Assembly: GCF_003286915.1 (NCBI RefSeq)
Contig: NZ_QMFY01000021.1
Span: 17,775-81,774 of the forward strand
Reading direction: 5' to 3'
DNA: 64,000 nucleotides
From: Pseudochryseolinea flava
GTDB taxonomy: Bacteria; Bacteroidota; Bacteroidia; Cytophagales; Cyclobacteriaceae
In this document: one piece after another, positions 19,075 to 28,827 of the stretch
How the letters are laid out: the number at the start of each line of letters is the position of its first letter
Numbering within the stretch: the stretch's first letter is position 1
Position numbers and translations under genes: made by a program
Notes under the pieces: generated by a model
What the model saw: only the letters and a program-made list of their open reading frames with translations
What the model was told of the DNA's origin: nothing
The model's database searches: none

Positions 19075-20106
19075 TCAAATCAAGGGCGTTGAAATCCCTT
19101 TCATCCCATGCTTGCTTCTAATGGCGAACGCGGCTGAAACTTCAAATGCGCCCGCGTTTCCCATATAACGACTGAACGATGTTGTATTACGATCGTAACT
19201 AACACCACAAGTCAATGGTCCTTTTTGAATGCCCGTCGTGATTATGAATGAGTCACGTAGTCGATACCACGCGCCAAGAATTAATTTTGTCCCACGCCGC
19301 CCGCGCCCTGCAGATGTCAGATTATAGTTCGCATACGCTCCTGTGTTTGTTTGAATCAAACCATTTTCATAACGCACTAAGTAGGCAGGGCAAATTTCCC
19401 AACGTTTACTACCGCTGAACATCAATGCACCGTGAAGTTGATATCGCATAGGCAAAGTCGCTGGTGCCCCAGCGAAGACGCTTTCATTAGGTCTGTTAAG
19501 GTTCGATGCCGAGAAGCCATGAACAGTTCCGAATACATTTCTGAAATGTGATTTCCGATGATATGACCAAGCGATACCCGCATTCAGCACCGGATACATT
19601 GTACGCGTCGAAAAATCCTCGCCTGCGGCAAGATTCCTGTCAAAACCAAAATGTTCGATATACTGAGATGACCACAATAGATCTTCCGCCTTGATGATTC
19701 GTTGGTGCAGTCCTCCCTGCATAGCAAATGCAAGAATATTATTGCCCTTTGAATTCAATTGAAAATTATAAGCTGTTGCCGCACATAGCCCATTCGTTGT
19801 AAAATCACGTGAAGCTCCGGCCACATCATTAAATGCAGTTAAAGCAATTCCTCCGAGATGTTTCTTTCGAAGACCCTGAGACATGAGGGGATAAATGCAA
19901 CTTACCTGAAAAGTCTCGAACGGCATATCCACTGACTTCCATTGTGATCTATAGCTCGCACTGATTGTAAAATCTTTTTGAAGCCCCGCTTCTGCAGGAT
20001 TTACAAAAAGTCCAGCTGCATAATACTGCGAGAAAATCACATCCTGTGCATACAAAGTATCTGTCAGTAACGCAGCTAAGAGCAGTATGGTGTATTTCAC
20101 GCTCAC
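19075..20106 (-). CDS. PorP/SprF family type IX secretion-associated membrane protein
   Basis: Outer-membrane barrel of the PorP/SprF family, which works with type IX secretion and with surface display of type B CTD proteins. Signal peptide is about 1-20, followed by the hallmark DVIFSQYYAAGLFVNPAEAG and then alternating barrel strands to AFEVSAAFAI. The start is a GTG whose last bases overlap the upstream TGA (GTGA), so translation is probably coupled. It is the last intact gene of a three-gene cassette. Its stop codon directly abuts a broken receiver gene in the same frame, though the final barrel strand appears complete. Confidence 0.9.
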   Translation of the reverse strand: MSVKYTILLLAALLTDTLYAQDVIFSQYYAAGLFVNPAEAGLQKDFTISASYRSQWKSVDMPFETFQVSCIYPLMSQGLRKKHLGGIALTAFNDVAGASRDFTTNGLCAATAYNFQLNSKGNNILAFAMQGGLHQRIIKAEDLLWSSQYIEHFGFDRNLAAGEDFSTRTMYPVLNAGIAWSYHRKSHFRNVFGTVHGFSASNLNRPNESVFAGAPATLPMRYQLHGALMFSGSKRWEICPAYLVRYENGLIQTNTGAYANYNLTSAGRGRRGTKLILGAWYRLRDSFIITTGIQKGPLTCGVSYDRNTTSFSRYMGNAGAFEVSAAFAIRSKHGMKGISTPLI

Positions 20107-21260
20107 CTCAAAATTGTGATTTTTCCCTTTTGACTAATCAATGCGCCGTCAATCGACTTCGCTCGAAGGGTATAAGGATAAGCACCACTGGGAAGCATGG
20201 AGCCATTTAATGCTACACCGCGCCAACCAGATTGCTGCATATTAATTAACGACGTGGTTTCAAAAACAATGAAACCTTGGCGATTGAACACTACCAGATG
20301 AAAATCATCTTCTACCAGATAATCACCAAAAGCTTTGATGGATTGGTTCACCGTGTTAGTAGCGTTTGGCGAAAGTGTTGTAGAAATATACTGCTGAGAA
20401 TCTTCTCTCACTGGCGAAGTCCTTGCCAAGGCAAGCATAAAAATATTTCCAGTAGCACCTTCTGCTGAAATAATATTAGACCACCGACCACTCTCGGCAA
20501 TTTGTTCAGTAGCGAGCAGAGAAAAAGCATCATCAAAATTATTACCCTGGATAAGCATAACTTTATCGCTGCTCATATCGTCATGTTCATAAGTAGCCGA
20601 AACGGGTGAAGAAAAAAAAGTACCCGATACTGTTTCGCGTTTCCAATAGAATTTTTCACACACGTCCGTGTATCCACTAATCGACACATTGGGCATATCA
20701 ATCATTAGTTCGAGGCTAATACGAGGCGAAATTCCAGAAACATCCAATAGTTCGAACGGTCGATATAGATCACCTTTACCAACTGGGAAAAATTTGTAAC
20801 CTACGCCTTCCTGCGTCAACGCGCCGGAGATATAACTTTGTTCAGAACCACCGACAATCTTTGCATGTGCTTCAAGGGACAAGCTTCCGCCCTGGGAAAA
20901 TTGCACAATTCCTTCTTCCAACGTCAGCAAGTTTTTAACATGAACTTTATCTTCAAAAATCTTAACCCCTCCACCGCTAATCCGTAAACGTTCAAATGGC
21001 TGATCGTTAATCTTCACAGATTGGGCGTCTCCGCCGACCAAAGCAAGTATACCCGTTCCATGATATACCCCTTTGTTTATCCAATCTCCCCCAGCTTCCA
21101 CCAGCCCATTGTTCTCAAAGTATCCTTCATTACTAACCTCTGCGGGAAGATGAATCATTCCTTCGTTTGCAACATATATGGACGTGCCATTAAACACCGT
21201 TTGTGCACACAATGGACATGCAAGAAAAAATAATATGACAGACATAAATTTCATCATCAT
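20103..21260 (-). CDS. Secreted protein with type-B-like T9SS C-terminal domain
   Basis: A 385-residue exported protein, signal peptide about 1-19 (LACPLCAQ). The body is beta-rich with an autotransporter-like passenger look (NNGLVEAGGDWINKGVYHG, VKNLLTLEEGIVQFSQGG). The C-terminal 90 residues resemble the gliding-motility-associated type B sorting domain, with LSPNATNTVNQSIK in place of the usual SPNGDGxND, then VFNRQGFIVFETT and LPSGAYPYTLRAK. Its start overlaps the upstream stop (ATGA) and its stop overlaps the PorP start, a typical arrangement for a T9SS client and its PorP partner. Function beyond surface attachment is unknown. Confidence 0.75.
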   Translation of the reverse strand: MMMKFMSVILFFLACPLCAQTVFNGTSIYVANEGMIHLPAEVSNEGYFENNGLVEAGGDWINKGVYHGTGILALVGGDAQSVKINDQPFERLRISGGGVKIFEDKVHVKNLLTLEEGIVQFSQGGSLSLEAHAKIVGGSEQSYISGALTQEGVGYKFFPVGKGDLYRPFELLDVSGISPRISLELMIDMPNVSISGYTDVCEKFYWKRETVSGTFFSSPVSATYEHDDMSSDKVMLIQGNNFDDAFSLLATEQIAESGRWSNIISAEGATGNIFMLALARTSPVREDSQQYISTTLSPNATNTVNQSIKAFGDYLVEDDFHLVVFNRQGFIVFETTSLINMQQSGWRGVALNGSMLPSGAYPYTLRAKSIDGALISQKGKITILR

Positions 21261-22555
21261 GGCTGATATTGAATTTTCACACCGTACACACGATGATTGG
21301 CTTCGGAAGGCCTGTTCGCCGCTGCCGTCGGATTCAGCGTTACTTCGACACGATAGGTGTATGCATTGTTATCGATAATCTGTCGACTATTGAAAGCCGT
21401 AAATGTTTGGCTCCTCACTGTCGATGCATTACCTGTCGTCGTCCAGTTAATGATTTCCTCATTAGAAGAACCAATGGACTTTCGCAGCAAACGAATTTGA
21501 ATATTGGCAGCCTCACGATCCATATAGTGCAACGCCACTTGTTGTAATGTTGCGCCATGCGGAAGGTTAATCGGTGCGATTAGCGTACCGCCTTCTGCCC
21601 TGCTGTGTATGGTGACAAAACTATCGTCACTCTCGAAGATGGTCATATTATGCTTATCAGCTTTACCATCGGGCTTCAAGATTGTGAAGGCAGACGGATC
21701 GATCGTGTAAAACTGTGCTGCATTTAAAGTGAAAACGTTATGCGCAACCCACTGCGTACCATCCCACATCAAAAGTTTTCCATTGTCGGCAGTCGTGAGC
21801 TTAGCGTTATGAATCGGGTTGCCTTGAATTTTTGTCACCGCGGTGGCATTAATCATCCCAGATGCGTCGCCATTAAGAATTAATCCGCCGAGATTTTGCG
21901 TGCTCGTAAGCGTACCTTCCGTGATGCGGAGCTCATTGTTTACCAGCTGCATATTATTAATCGTCTCGTTGGATGTGGAGTTGTCACCAACAACTGCGGC
22001 CATCCATTGCGATCCACTCCACATTAAGGATTTCCCTGCGTCCGCAACACTAAGTTTATTGCTGGCGATAGCATTACCTTGAATGCTATTGACTACTGTC
22101 TTGCTCAGCGTTCCTGCCGCGTCACCTGTTACTTGAAGCGAACTTAAACTTTGTGTATATACCTTACCTGCTTCGTTGATACGAATGTCATTGCCAACCA
22201 ATTGAACTTGCGTGATTACCTCATTCGTGATGGAATTATCGATCACATTTGCTGAACCAGTAGCCCAAGCGTTGTTTTTCCAAACGAATACTTCTTTTAG
22301 ATTCTGATCAAAAACCATGAGACCATCGTCGCCGGGTGATTTTGTCTGTATCGCTAGTCGTTGTGCTGTGGTAAGCTGTGGTAGTAAGAAGCCTTGATCT
22401 TTATTTTCAGGATTGAGTTGTAGAATAGCATTGGGCTTGTTGTCTTTTGCACCGATGACCACAGACCGTAGCGTCGACGTTGACTGAGCCGTAATCGTCA
22501 ATGCGCTGCCGAGCATTAGCAGTGTTAGGTTGATCCGCCAGAAAGGATGTAACAT
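21257..22555 (-). CDS. Exported repeat protein of a PorP cassette
   Basis: A 432-residue secreted protein with a signal peptide (about 1-23, ITAQ). Two internal repeats of about 77 residues are visible (about 106-185 and 194-270), each with a QLVxNxLRIxE-like stretch, a GDASG turn, IQGNxI and a LMWxGxQW end. These resemble beta-helical or tail-fibre-like stacks. An N-terminal VVIGAKDNKPNAILQLNPE and GFLLPQLTTAQR segment is common in cell-surface proteins of this phylum. The C-terminal region (about 275-432) is beta-rich. It is the first gene of the cassette and its stop overlaps the next start. No enzymatic motif was seen. Confidence 0.7.
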   Translation of the reverse strand: MLHPFWRINLTLLMLGSALTITAQSTSTLRSVVIGAKDNKPNAILQLNPENKDQGFLLPQLTTAQRLAIQTKSPGDDGLMVFDQNLKEVFVWKNNAWATGSANVIDNSITNEVITQVQLVGNDIRINEAGKVYTQSLSSLQVTGDAAGTLSKTVVNSIQGNAIASNKLSVADAGKSLMWSGSQWMAAVVGDNSTSNETINNMQLVNNELRITEGTLTSTQNLGGLILNGDASGMINATAVTKIQGNPIHNAKLTTADNGKLLMWDGTQWVAHNVFTLNAAQFYTIDPSAFTILKPDGKADKHNMTIFESDDSFVTIHSRAEGGTLIAPINLPHGATLQQVALHYMDREAANIQIRLLRKSIGSSNEEIINWTTTGNASTVRSQTFTAFNSRQIIDNNAYTYRVEVTLNPTAAANRPSEANHRVYGVKIQYQP

Positions 22556-22978
22556 TTAACTAGGTTTAAAGGTTGGTCACTTAAATGATGCTAAACTGAT
22601 ACCAGGAAAATAAGCAACCGATGAGGCGTTCATGCTACAAAAGCTGTCCGGTTATTAAACTGATTCCCATGTCTTTGAGGCGATATGAGTGTATTGTTCC
22701 CCCAACGCAGATTCAGTCGTTCAAGAGAGCGATGTAACATTTCACACGATTTACGCAAATTATGCGGCGAGTATAGGATATGGAGCGATGAGAACTTGAA
22801 TCAATTACACACCGCGTCTAGCCCAGCAGTTGTATGGAGATCCAATTTTTTAATCACCAAGTTTCCTTACGTCAAATCACCAAAAACATTTTATCGGGCT
22901 TGCATCGCAAATGATAAACTTGTTATCTTAAATAATCTTTCACGTGCGATACACCTGAATGATTAAACAATTTTATCC
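22556..22978. other. Divergent intergenic region
   Basis: About 420 bases between the minus-strand T9SS cassette and the plus-strand response regulator; it must contain both promoters. Directly before the regulator TATCCTTG resembles the Bacteroidota -7 element but lies at the start codon. A 93-codon open frame here is low-complexity in composition and unlike any family I know. I see no RNA gene or repeat. Confidence 0.5.
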
Positions 22979-23380
22979 TTGAGCAAGAATATTTTACTCG
23001 TCGACGACGAAGTGATCACCAACGTTGTGCACAAATCAGTATTGAATCGCAGTGGGTCATTTGGATACATTGAAAGCGTGTTGAATGGCCGGCAAGCGTT
23101 AGAATTTCTGGAACGTGCAATTACCGAGAACAAACCTCTACCCGACTATATTTTTCTCGATATCAATATGCCCGTGATGAATGGATTTGACTTTCTTCAA
23201 GACATCAATAATCATTTTGCGATTGACCACGAAAAAATGAAAATCATCATGCTTAGCTCGTCGATCGATCCACGCGATAAGATACGCGCACGCGAGTTGG
23301 GTGCCGATGATTTCATCTGCAAGCCGTTAGGACCACCCGATTTGCAGCGAATATTTTCGGATGCTGAGCCGCAGCGATAA
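22979..23380 (+). CDS. CheY-like single-domain response regulator
   Basis: A stand-alone receiver of 133 residues that accepts phosphate from a histidine kinase, probably the PAS kinase encoded next. It starts at a TTG giving MSKNILLVDDE. The acidic pair Asp9-Asp10, phosphoacceptor Asp61 (YIFLDINMP), a Ser switch residue in IIMLSSS, and Lys in FICKP are all present. There is no output domain, so it probably signals by protein contact. The following kinase gene is about 130 to 160 bp away on the same strand. Confidence 0.88.
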   Translation: MSKNILLVDDEVITNVVHKSVLNRSGSFGYIESVLNGRQALEFLERAITENKPLPDYIFLDINMPVMNGFDFLQDINNHFAIDHEKMKIIMLSSSIDPRDKIRARELGADDFICKPLGPPDLQRIFSDAEPQR

Positions 23381-23541
23381 CGTAATCCGGCCCATATACT
23401 CGTAAATTGAAGAGCGTAGTGGCCTTTTTTGCCGCAAGGAAGATTCATGCGGTGTCGTGACCAAAATAAATCCGTTGGCACAAGATTTTATCAACCCAGC
23501 AGCTGAGTACATTGCATGATAATCAGCACCAGCTGACGAAT

Positions 23542-25974
23542 ATGACACCGGATATCATTCCTCCCGAATCGGATGCTGCAAAAGCCATTCTCCAAGTGGA
23601 CATGCTGAAGCAATTATCGCTGGCTGAACAACAGCGGCATGCATTACAGCACGAACTTGATACACTCAAGGAGAGATTTCGATACTTGCATCAAGCAACG
23701 CAAGATGCCGTTTGGGAATGGGACTTGTTGAAGAATGTTGGGTGGTACGGCGACGGTCTACACCAACTCTTTGGCTATACGCCAGAAACGCTCGGGGACG
23801 GGATTCAATTTTGGTATAATTCAATTCACCCATCTGACAAGGATCGGGTTTTAAACGGAATACATGCTGTTATCGATAGCGGCGAAAAAAACTGGCGCGA
23901 CCGGTATCGGTTTAAGCGAGCCGATGATTCTTACGCTTGGGTTCTTGACAGAGGATATGTAATTCATGATGCAGCGGGCGTCGCCGTGAAAATGATTGGC
24001 TCGATGCAGGATGTTACAGTCGAAATAGAAGCCAAGGAAGCGCTTCGTGAAAGTGAAGAGAAGTTCAGGGGAGCGTTTGATCAACTTGCTGTGGGCATCT
24101 CGATCGCAGATCCTAGCGGAAATTTCTTGTCGGTAAACAAAGCATACCCAAACATCTTTGGATACAGCGAAGCAGAGCTGACGTCAAAAAAAATCTCCGA
24201 CCTTTCCCATCCTGACGAATTGGAAGGTGATCGAAGGATTATTCAAGATCTATTATCTGGCCGACAGCAAATGGTCGCAAGGGAAAAGCGATACATTCAT
24301 CAATCAGGAAAAATTATTTGGGGACGTGTTTTCGGAACTGTCATTTACGATGCATACGGGAAACCCAAGTACATCGTCGGTGTATTGGAGGACATCACTG
24401 AACAGCGTCAGGTCGTTCAAGCACTCAGGGCGAATGAAGAACGCCTGCGCCTGGTCATTGACGCCGCAAAAATAGGTACATGGAACTACGATCCTCTCAC
24501 TGGCATTGTGATGTGGGATGATCGCTGCAAGGCAATGTTTGGCATGCGACCAGAGGATCCTATTGACTATGCCGAATTTCTTTTGCGTGTACATCCCGAA
24601 GATCGAGAACGCGCCGACCGTGCAAACCAAAATGCAATTAAAGGACTCGACAATGGTGAGTATGATTTAGAGTATCGTACGATCGGAAAATACGATCAAA
24701 AAATCCGTTGGGTTCGCGCGAAAGGACGCAGCTACAAAGATGAAACGGGCACGACGGTTCTTTATACAGGCACCACGATCGACATCACCGAAGAAAAAGA
24801 ACGAACACAAAAATTACAGGAGCAAGAAGAACGTTTCCGTTTGCTTGCAACAAGCATACCCCAAATTGTATGGACTACCGACGAGCACGGCATCGTTGAT
24901 TACATGTCAGAGAAATGGGTGCAGTATACCGGCCATGTTCCAACGTATGAAAAATTCAGCTTCCGTACCTTGATGCATCCCGACGATCTAGAGCGTGTGA
25001 TACCCGCTTGGAATGAATGTATGCGAAAAGGAATTACCTTCCGTATGGAATACCGTCTGCGGAATATCCATACGAATGAGTATCGTTGGTTTGATTGTAC
25101 GACGGCACCGTTGATGGGCCAGCAAGGAAAGGTCGTGAAATGGATTGGATCTGCCACCGACGTACATGACCAAAAGATGGTAGAACTGCATTTGGAGCAG
25201 AAAGTTGCTGAACGAACGAAGGAACTCGTTCAATCCAATCAGCAACTTGAAAAGTCTAACGCCGAACTTGAACAGTATGCATATGTTACCTCGCATGATC
25301 TAAAAGAACCACTTCGTAAGATCCGTACATACAGCAACCTGATCACAACAAAGTTCCATTCGCAACTCGCGCCAGATGTTCAGCATTACTTTACCAAGAT
25401 TGAATCCGCTTCGTTCAGAATGACAGCGCTGATCGATGACTTGCTAAAATACTCCCAGCTATCGACGACGGAAACGCCTTTCATTGAAGTCGATATGAAT
25501 GAAATTGTTGCCAGGATTGCAGCCGAATTCGATGACACGCTTAAGCAAAAAGAAATAACCATCGACGTGGCGCCACTGCCAACATTGCAAGCCATCCCGA
25601 TTCACCTCCATCAGCTTTTCCTCAACCTTTTTAGCAATGCAATCAAGTTTTCAAAACAGGATATACCGAACAATATCACGATTACATCGTCCCTGCTCTC
25701 TGCAGAGGAAAAAAACAGTTATCCATCACTGACGAATGCTGGCGACCACTACAAAATCCAATTCAAAGATAACGGCATCGGATTTTCGCAGCAGTATGCT
25801 GAGCAGGTCTTCAATATCTTTCAACGTTTACATAATCGAAAAGACTTTGAAGGCCATGGCATCGGACTAGCGTTGTGTCGAAAAATTGTACACAACCATC
25901 ATGGCGTAATTTCAGTGACTAGCGAAGAACAGAAAGGCGCTACGTTTACTATTATTCTTCCGTCTGGTCAGTAG
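23542..25974 (+). CDS. Multi-PAS sensor histidine kinase
   Basis: Cytoplasmic hybrid-less histidine kinase of about 810 residues with no membrane segment. After an N-terminal coiled coil come four PAS/PAC modules (roughly 40-160, 170-290, 300-420 and 425-550), with PAC endings such as GSMQDVTVEIEAKEAL, GVLEDITEQRQ, GTTIDITEEKE and GSATDVHDQK. A linker coiled coil leads to HisKA, with His in YVTSHDLKEPLRKI near residue 585. The ATPase domain has NLFSNAIKFSK, DNGIGFSQQYAE and GHGIGLALCRKIV. I start at ATG (MTPDIIPPES); a TTG ten codons earlier is possible. It likely pairs with the receiver encoded upstream. The signal sensed is unknown. Confidence 0.9.
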   Translation: MTPDIIPPESDAAKAILQVDMLKQLSLAEQQRHALQHELDTLKERFRYLHQATQDAVWEWDLLKNVGWYGDGLHQLFGYTPETLGDGIQFWYNSIHPSDKDRVLNGIHAVIDSGEKNWRDRYRFKRADDSYAWVLDRGYVIHDAAGVAVKMIGSMQDVTVEIEAKEALRESEEKFRGAFDQLAVGISIADPSGNFLSVNKAYPNIFGYSEAELTSKKISDLSHPDELEGDRRIIQDLLSGRQQMVAREKRYIHQSGKIIWGRVFGTVIYDAYGKPKYIVGVLEDITEQRQVVQALRANEERLRLVIDAAKIGTWNYDPLTGIVMWDDRCKAMFGMRPEDPIDYAEFLLRVHPEDRERADRANQNAIKGLDNGEYDLEYRTIGKYDQKIRWVRAKGRSYKDETGTTVLYTGTTIDITEEKERTQKLQEQEERFRLLATSIPQIVWTTDEHGIVDYMSEKWVQYTGHVPTYEKFSFRTLMHPDDLERVIPAWNECMRKGITFRMEYRLRNIHTNEYRWFDCTTAPLMGQQGKVVKWIGSATDVHDQKMVELHLEQKVAERTKELVQSNQQLEKSNAELEQYAYVTSHDLKEPLRKIRTYSNLITTKFHSQLAPDVQHYFTKIESASFRMTALIDDLLKYSQLSTTETPFIEVDMNEIVARIAAEFDDTLKQKEITIDVAPLPTLQAIPIHLHQLFLNLFSNAIKFSKQDIPNNITITSSLLSAEEKNSYPSLTNAGDHYKIQFKDNGIGFSQQYAEQVFNIFQRLHNRKDFEGHGIGLALCRKIVHNHHGVISVTSEEQKGATFTIILPSGQ

Positions 25975-25977
25975 ACC

Positions 25978-27042
25978 TCACGTTGGACCATTAGATCTTC
26001 CGAGGATCAGCGATAGCGTTTTCCATTTTGGATTGCGATCAGCTATGAGTTTAACGATGCCAACGAAAGGAACGAAAAGAATCATCCCCGCCATTCCCCA
26101 AACAACGCCACCAATAAATATCGCAACCAACATTACGAGGGTGTTTACATTCAGTCGGTCACTGACAGCAATTGGAAAAATTACATTAGCCTCCAGGTAT
26201 TGCACCAACGCAAAAATACCGACAACACCAATCGGATACCACATCGAATCGTACGTAATCCAGGCCATGGCCATTGGCAATAATGAACCCACGATAATGC
26301 CTACATAGGGAATAAAAGTTAAGATCGATGCTATGAATCCAAATAAGATGGCATGTGGCACACCTAGTAAAAGAAGACCGACACTATTTAAACTCCCAAC
26401 AACAATATAAACGATTGCCATCCCTTTGATGAAAGCATAATACGTCTGAATCGTTTCCAGGATAATGCTGTGCAAAACTTCTTCTTTCTCTCCAGAAAAA
26501 AGCCGCACAAGAATTTTCATCCATTGCCGACGATAATACAATATAAACACAGCGTACACTGGAATGATAATCATCAATACAAATGAAAAAGTAGATGCCG
26601 AAATTGTCCCGCGAATAAAACCAAGCAAATCTGACCCCGACTGATCAACGATCTTTGTCACAAGTCGGTGTTGCTGCTCTTGCCCGATCCCAAATACTTC
26701 TACACTTTTGCTAAGGATCGTTATGGCATCAACGAGCTTGGATTGAATGGTGGACCACTCTCCTAGAAATTCCACAAATTGATAGATCAGCAATCCAACC
26801 ACGAGCAGCCCAAGCAGTACCAAAAAAAGTAGCGATATGATTATGGCAGATAGGCGTGTTAATCCCTTCGTTTCAAGCCATGCACATATTGGATAAAGCA
26901 CGAAGCTAATCAACACCGCGAAGCTTATTGGAACAAAAACAGTTCGGCCAAAATACAAAATGACACCACCGAACACGATGTATTGAAACACGCTCAGTAA
27001 AGACGTCTGCCGATTTAGAAGCGTGCGCGAGTTTAGCATCAT
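25978..27042 (-). CDS. AI-2E family transporter (PerM-like permease)
   Basis: Inner-membrane protein of 354 residues with about eight predicted helices, arranged as two or three N-terminal helices, a long central soluble segment with YYRRQWMKILVRLFSGEKEE, and a C-terminal bundle with FGFIASILTFIPYVGIIVGSLLP and VWGMAGMILFVPFVGIVKLI. These motifs are typical of the AI-2E/UPF0118 family, some of which export autoinducer or act as ion exchangers. The actual substrate cannot be told from sequence. It converges on the kinase gene with 3 bp between stops and is 10 bp downstream of the dehydrogenase gene, so the two are probably cotranscribed. Confidence 0.85.
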   Translation of the reverse strand: MMLNSRTLLNRQTSLLSVFQYIVFGGVILYFGRTVFVPISFAVLISFVLYPICAWLETKGLTRLSAIIISLLFLVLLGLLVVGLLIYQFVEFLGEWSTIQSKLVDAITILSKSVEVFGIGQEQQHRLVTKIVDQSGSDLLGFIRGTISASTFSFVLMIIIPVYAVFILYYRRQWMKILVRLFSGEKEEVLHSIILETIQTYYAFIKGMAIVYIVVGSLNSVGLLLLGVPHAILFGFIASILTFIPYVGIIVGSLLPMAMAWITYDSMWYPIGVVGIFALVQYLEANVIFPIAVSDRLNVNTLVMLVAIFIGGVVWGMAGMILFVPFVGIVKLIADRNPKWKTLSLILGRSNGPT

Positions 27043-27052
27043 GGTTTCAGAA

Positions 27053-28069
27053 TCAGTTTTGACGATTTGCCACTTCCGACTTCCAAACAGTCAACTCATT
27101 GCTACATGCAAGGTGGTTCGAAAAACGATTAAGATTCTCAAGTGTCGTTCCGGCAATTTGTTCCACCGCATCTTGCGTTAAGAATCCCTGATGAGCCGTG
27201 ATCAAGACATTCTTAAAACTTCTCAATCGAATAAAATTTGCATCAAGACAGGATTCATTCGTATGATCTTCAAAGAAAAGCCCCCTTTCGAATTCATACA
27301 CATCAAGGCAAGCACCGCCAAGATGACCAGCAGCCAAGGATTCGATAAGGGCTACGGTATCAATAACTGCTCCGCGCGATGTATTGATAAGAATTGCACC
27401 GGCCTTCATGCGTTTCAAATTTTCATGCGAGAACAAATGTTTCGTTTCGGCCTTAAGGGGACAATGGATTGAAATTACATCACACTCCGATAGCAGCGCT
27501 TGCAGCGTACCATACTGGACGCCTTTTTCAATCGCCTCTTGATTCGGCGCCGGATCATATGCCATCACCTTAGCGCCAAACCCTGTCATAATATTAGCGA
27601 ATGCCCTACCAATTTTTCCAGTTCCAATAACGCCGACTGTCTTTCCATGAATATCAAATCCCATGAGTGAATCAATGCGAAAATCTTGAAGCTGCATGAG
27701 AAGTTGCCCTTGAATAATTTTCCGGTTCACAGCCATGAGCATTGCCACGGCGTGTTCGGCTACAGAATTCGGCGAGTATTCAGGCACATGAGCAACGCGC
27801 ATTCCCAACGTATTTGCCTTTTGAATATCAACATGATCATATCCCGCCGAACGTAGCAACACATAGCGTACGCCCAATCCATGCAGCATATCTAACACTG
27901 TCCCACTTCCATCATCAGATGTGAATAATGAAACCGCGTCGTGACCTGAAGCCAGATGTACAGTCTCTTTTGTAAGCCTGCGCTCGGTAAAAAATAGCGC
28001 GTGATCCGTAGGCATCTTTATCAGTGCTGCCCTGTCATAAGATCTTGAACTGAATACTAAAACTTTCAT
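27053..28069 (-). CDS. ldhA: D-lactate dehydrogenase-like 2-hydroxyacid dehydrogenase
   Basis: NAD-dependent D-2-hydroxyacid dehydrogenase that probably reduces pyruvate to D-lactate. At 338 residues it has the family fold. The nucleotide loop is VGVIGTGKIGRAFA (149-154 GTGKIG), and the catalytic set is Arg232 in NTSRGAVIDT, Glu261 in VYEFERGLFF and His293 in ITAHQGFLT. The last motifs match fermentative LdhA enzymes better than the phosphoglycerate branch. The flavodoxin gene is 24 bp upstream and the permease gene 10 bp downstream, all on the minus strand, suggesting a small redox-linked operon. Confidence 0.85.
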   Translation of the reverse strand: MKVLVFSSRSYDRAALIKMPTDHALFFTERRLTKETVHLASGHDAVSLFTSDDGSGTVLDMLHGLGVRYVLLRSAGYDHVDIQKANTLGMRVAHVPEYSPNSVAEHAVAMLMAVNRKIIQGQLLMQLQDFRIDSLMGFDIHGKTVGVIGTGKIGRAFANIMTGFGAKVMAYDPAPNQEAIEKGVQYGTLQALLSECDVISIHCPLKAETKHLFSHENLKRMKAGAILINTSRGAVIDTVALIESLAAGHLGGACLDVYEFERGLFFEDHTNESCLDANFIRLRSFKNVLITAHQGFLTQDAVEQIAGTTLENLNRFSNHLACSNELTVWKSEVANRQN

Positions 28070-28093
28070 AAACGTAATTTACAGACACCGACA

Positions 28094-28633
28094 TTATACT
28101 ACCGCTACATAACTGCGCTCTTTCACTAAGAACTCCTTTAGTTGTTCATGATATTTTATAACTTCTTCTGCTTCGATTCTGAATTGAGAGGTATGCTTCA
28201 CGCTATCCTTTTGCGCAGCTGGAAGCAAATCATTTATCCAGAGTTCGATCATGTAACGCGGCGCGCTGTGGAGCAATGACGTGAGATACTTGTTAATTTT
28301 CTCCTTCTGGCCACGTTGCCCACCACACAAAGTGATAAAAGAGTACTGTTTAATATTTGACCGTTCGTTCAACAAGAACGACGTCATGGGCATAGCGATC
28401 TTTCCACCCCAAATAGGTGCGATCACGATAACATGATCGTAGTTAAGCGGCCAATAGTGAATGGGCTTAATCTTAGGCTTGCGATTAAACAATAAGTCAA
28501 GGAAAATTGAAAATCCGTTCCGCGACTTCACTGTTTCAATTTCTGCAATATCACACTGTAATTGTGTTTGAAGATACTTTGCAAGTTTTTCGTTATTTCG
28601 GGTAAACGAGTAGTAAACAATTAAGGATTTCAT
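28094..28633 (-). CDS. Flavodoxin-like protein
   Basis: A 179-residue flavodoxin-fold protein expected to bind FMN. The phosphate-binding loop appears as YYSFTRNNEKLAKYL (residues 8-22), and the isoalloxazine loop region as VIAPIWGGKIAMPM near 74-87, followed by SFITLCGGQRG. This arrangement resembles flavodoxin-family proteins with quinone-reductase or IsiB-like roles. There is no signal peptide, so it is cytoplasmic. It is the first gene of the minus-strand group that includes the lactate dehydrogenase. Its upstream region is shared with the divergent P-type ATPase gene. The redox partner is unknown. Confidence 0.75.
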   Translation of the reverse strand: MKSLIVYYSFTRNNEKLAKYLQTQLQCDIAEIETVKSRNGFSIFLDLLFNRKPKIKPIHYWPLNYDHVIVIAPIWGGKIAMPMTSFLLNERSNIKQYSFITLCGGQRGQKEKINKYLTSLLHSAPRYMIELWINDLLPAAQKDSVKHTSQFRIEAEEVIKYHEQLKEFLVKERSYVAVV

Positions 28634-28827
28634 AGGGGTGATTTTTTAGTTTTCGGGAGAGCCCAACAACGAATCAAAGAACACGAATACTGTGTTCAGA
28701 TTTCCTGATTTATATCAGCACTTGCAAGTGATTATTGTCACATCAGTCTTAAACATCATCTTCACCTGACTTTCGTCACCATTTCCGTACGCTATTTATC
28801 TTTCCTTTATTGTTATATTTCATATCG

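Noticed and set aside
22685..22966. 93-codon plus-strand frame in the divergent intergenic region
   Set aside because: Basic, Arg/Ser-rich composition unlike neighbours and no recognisable domain; more likely promoter DNA.
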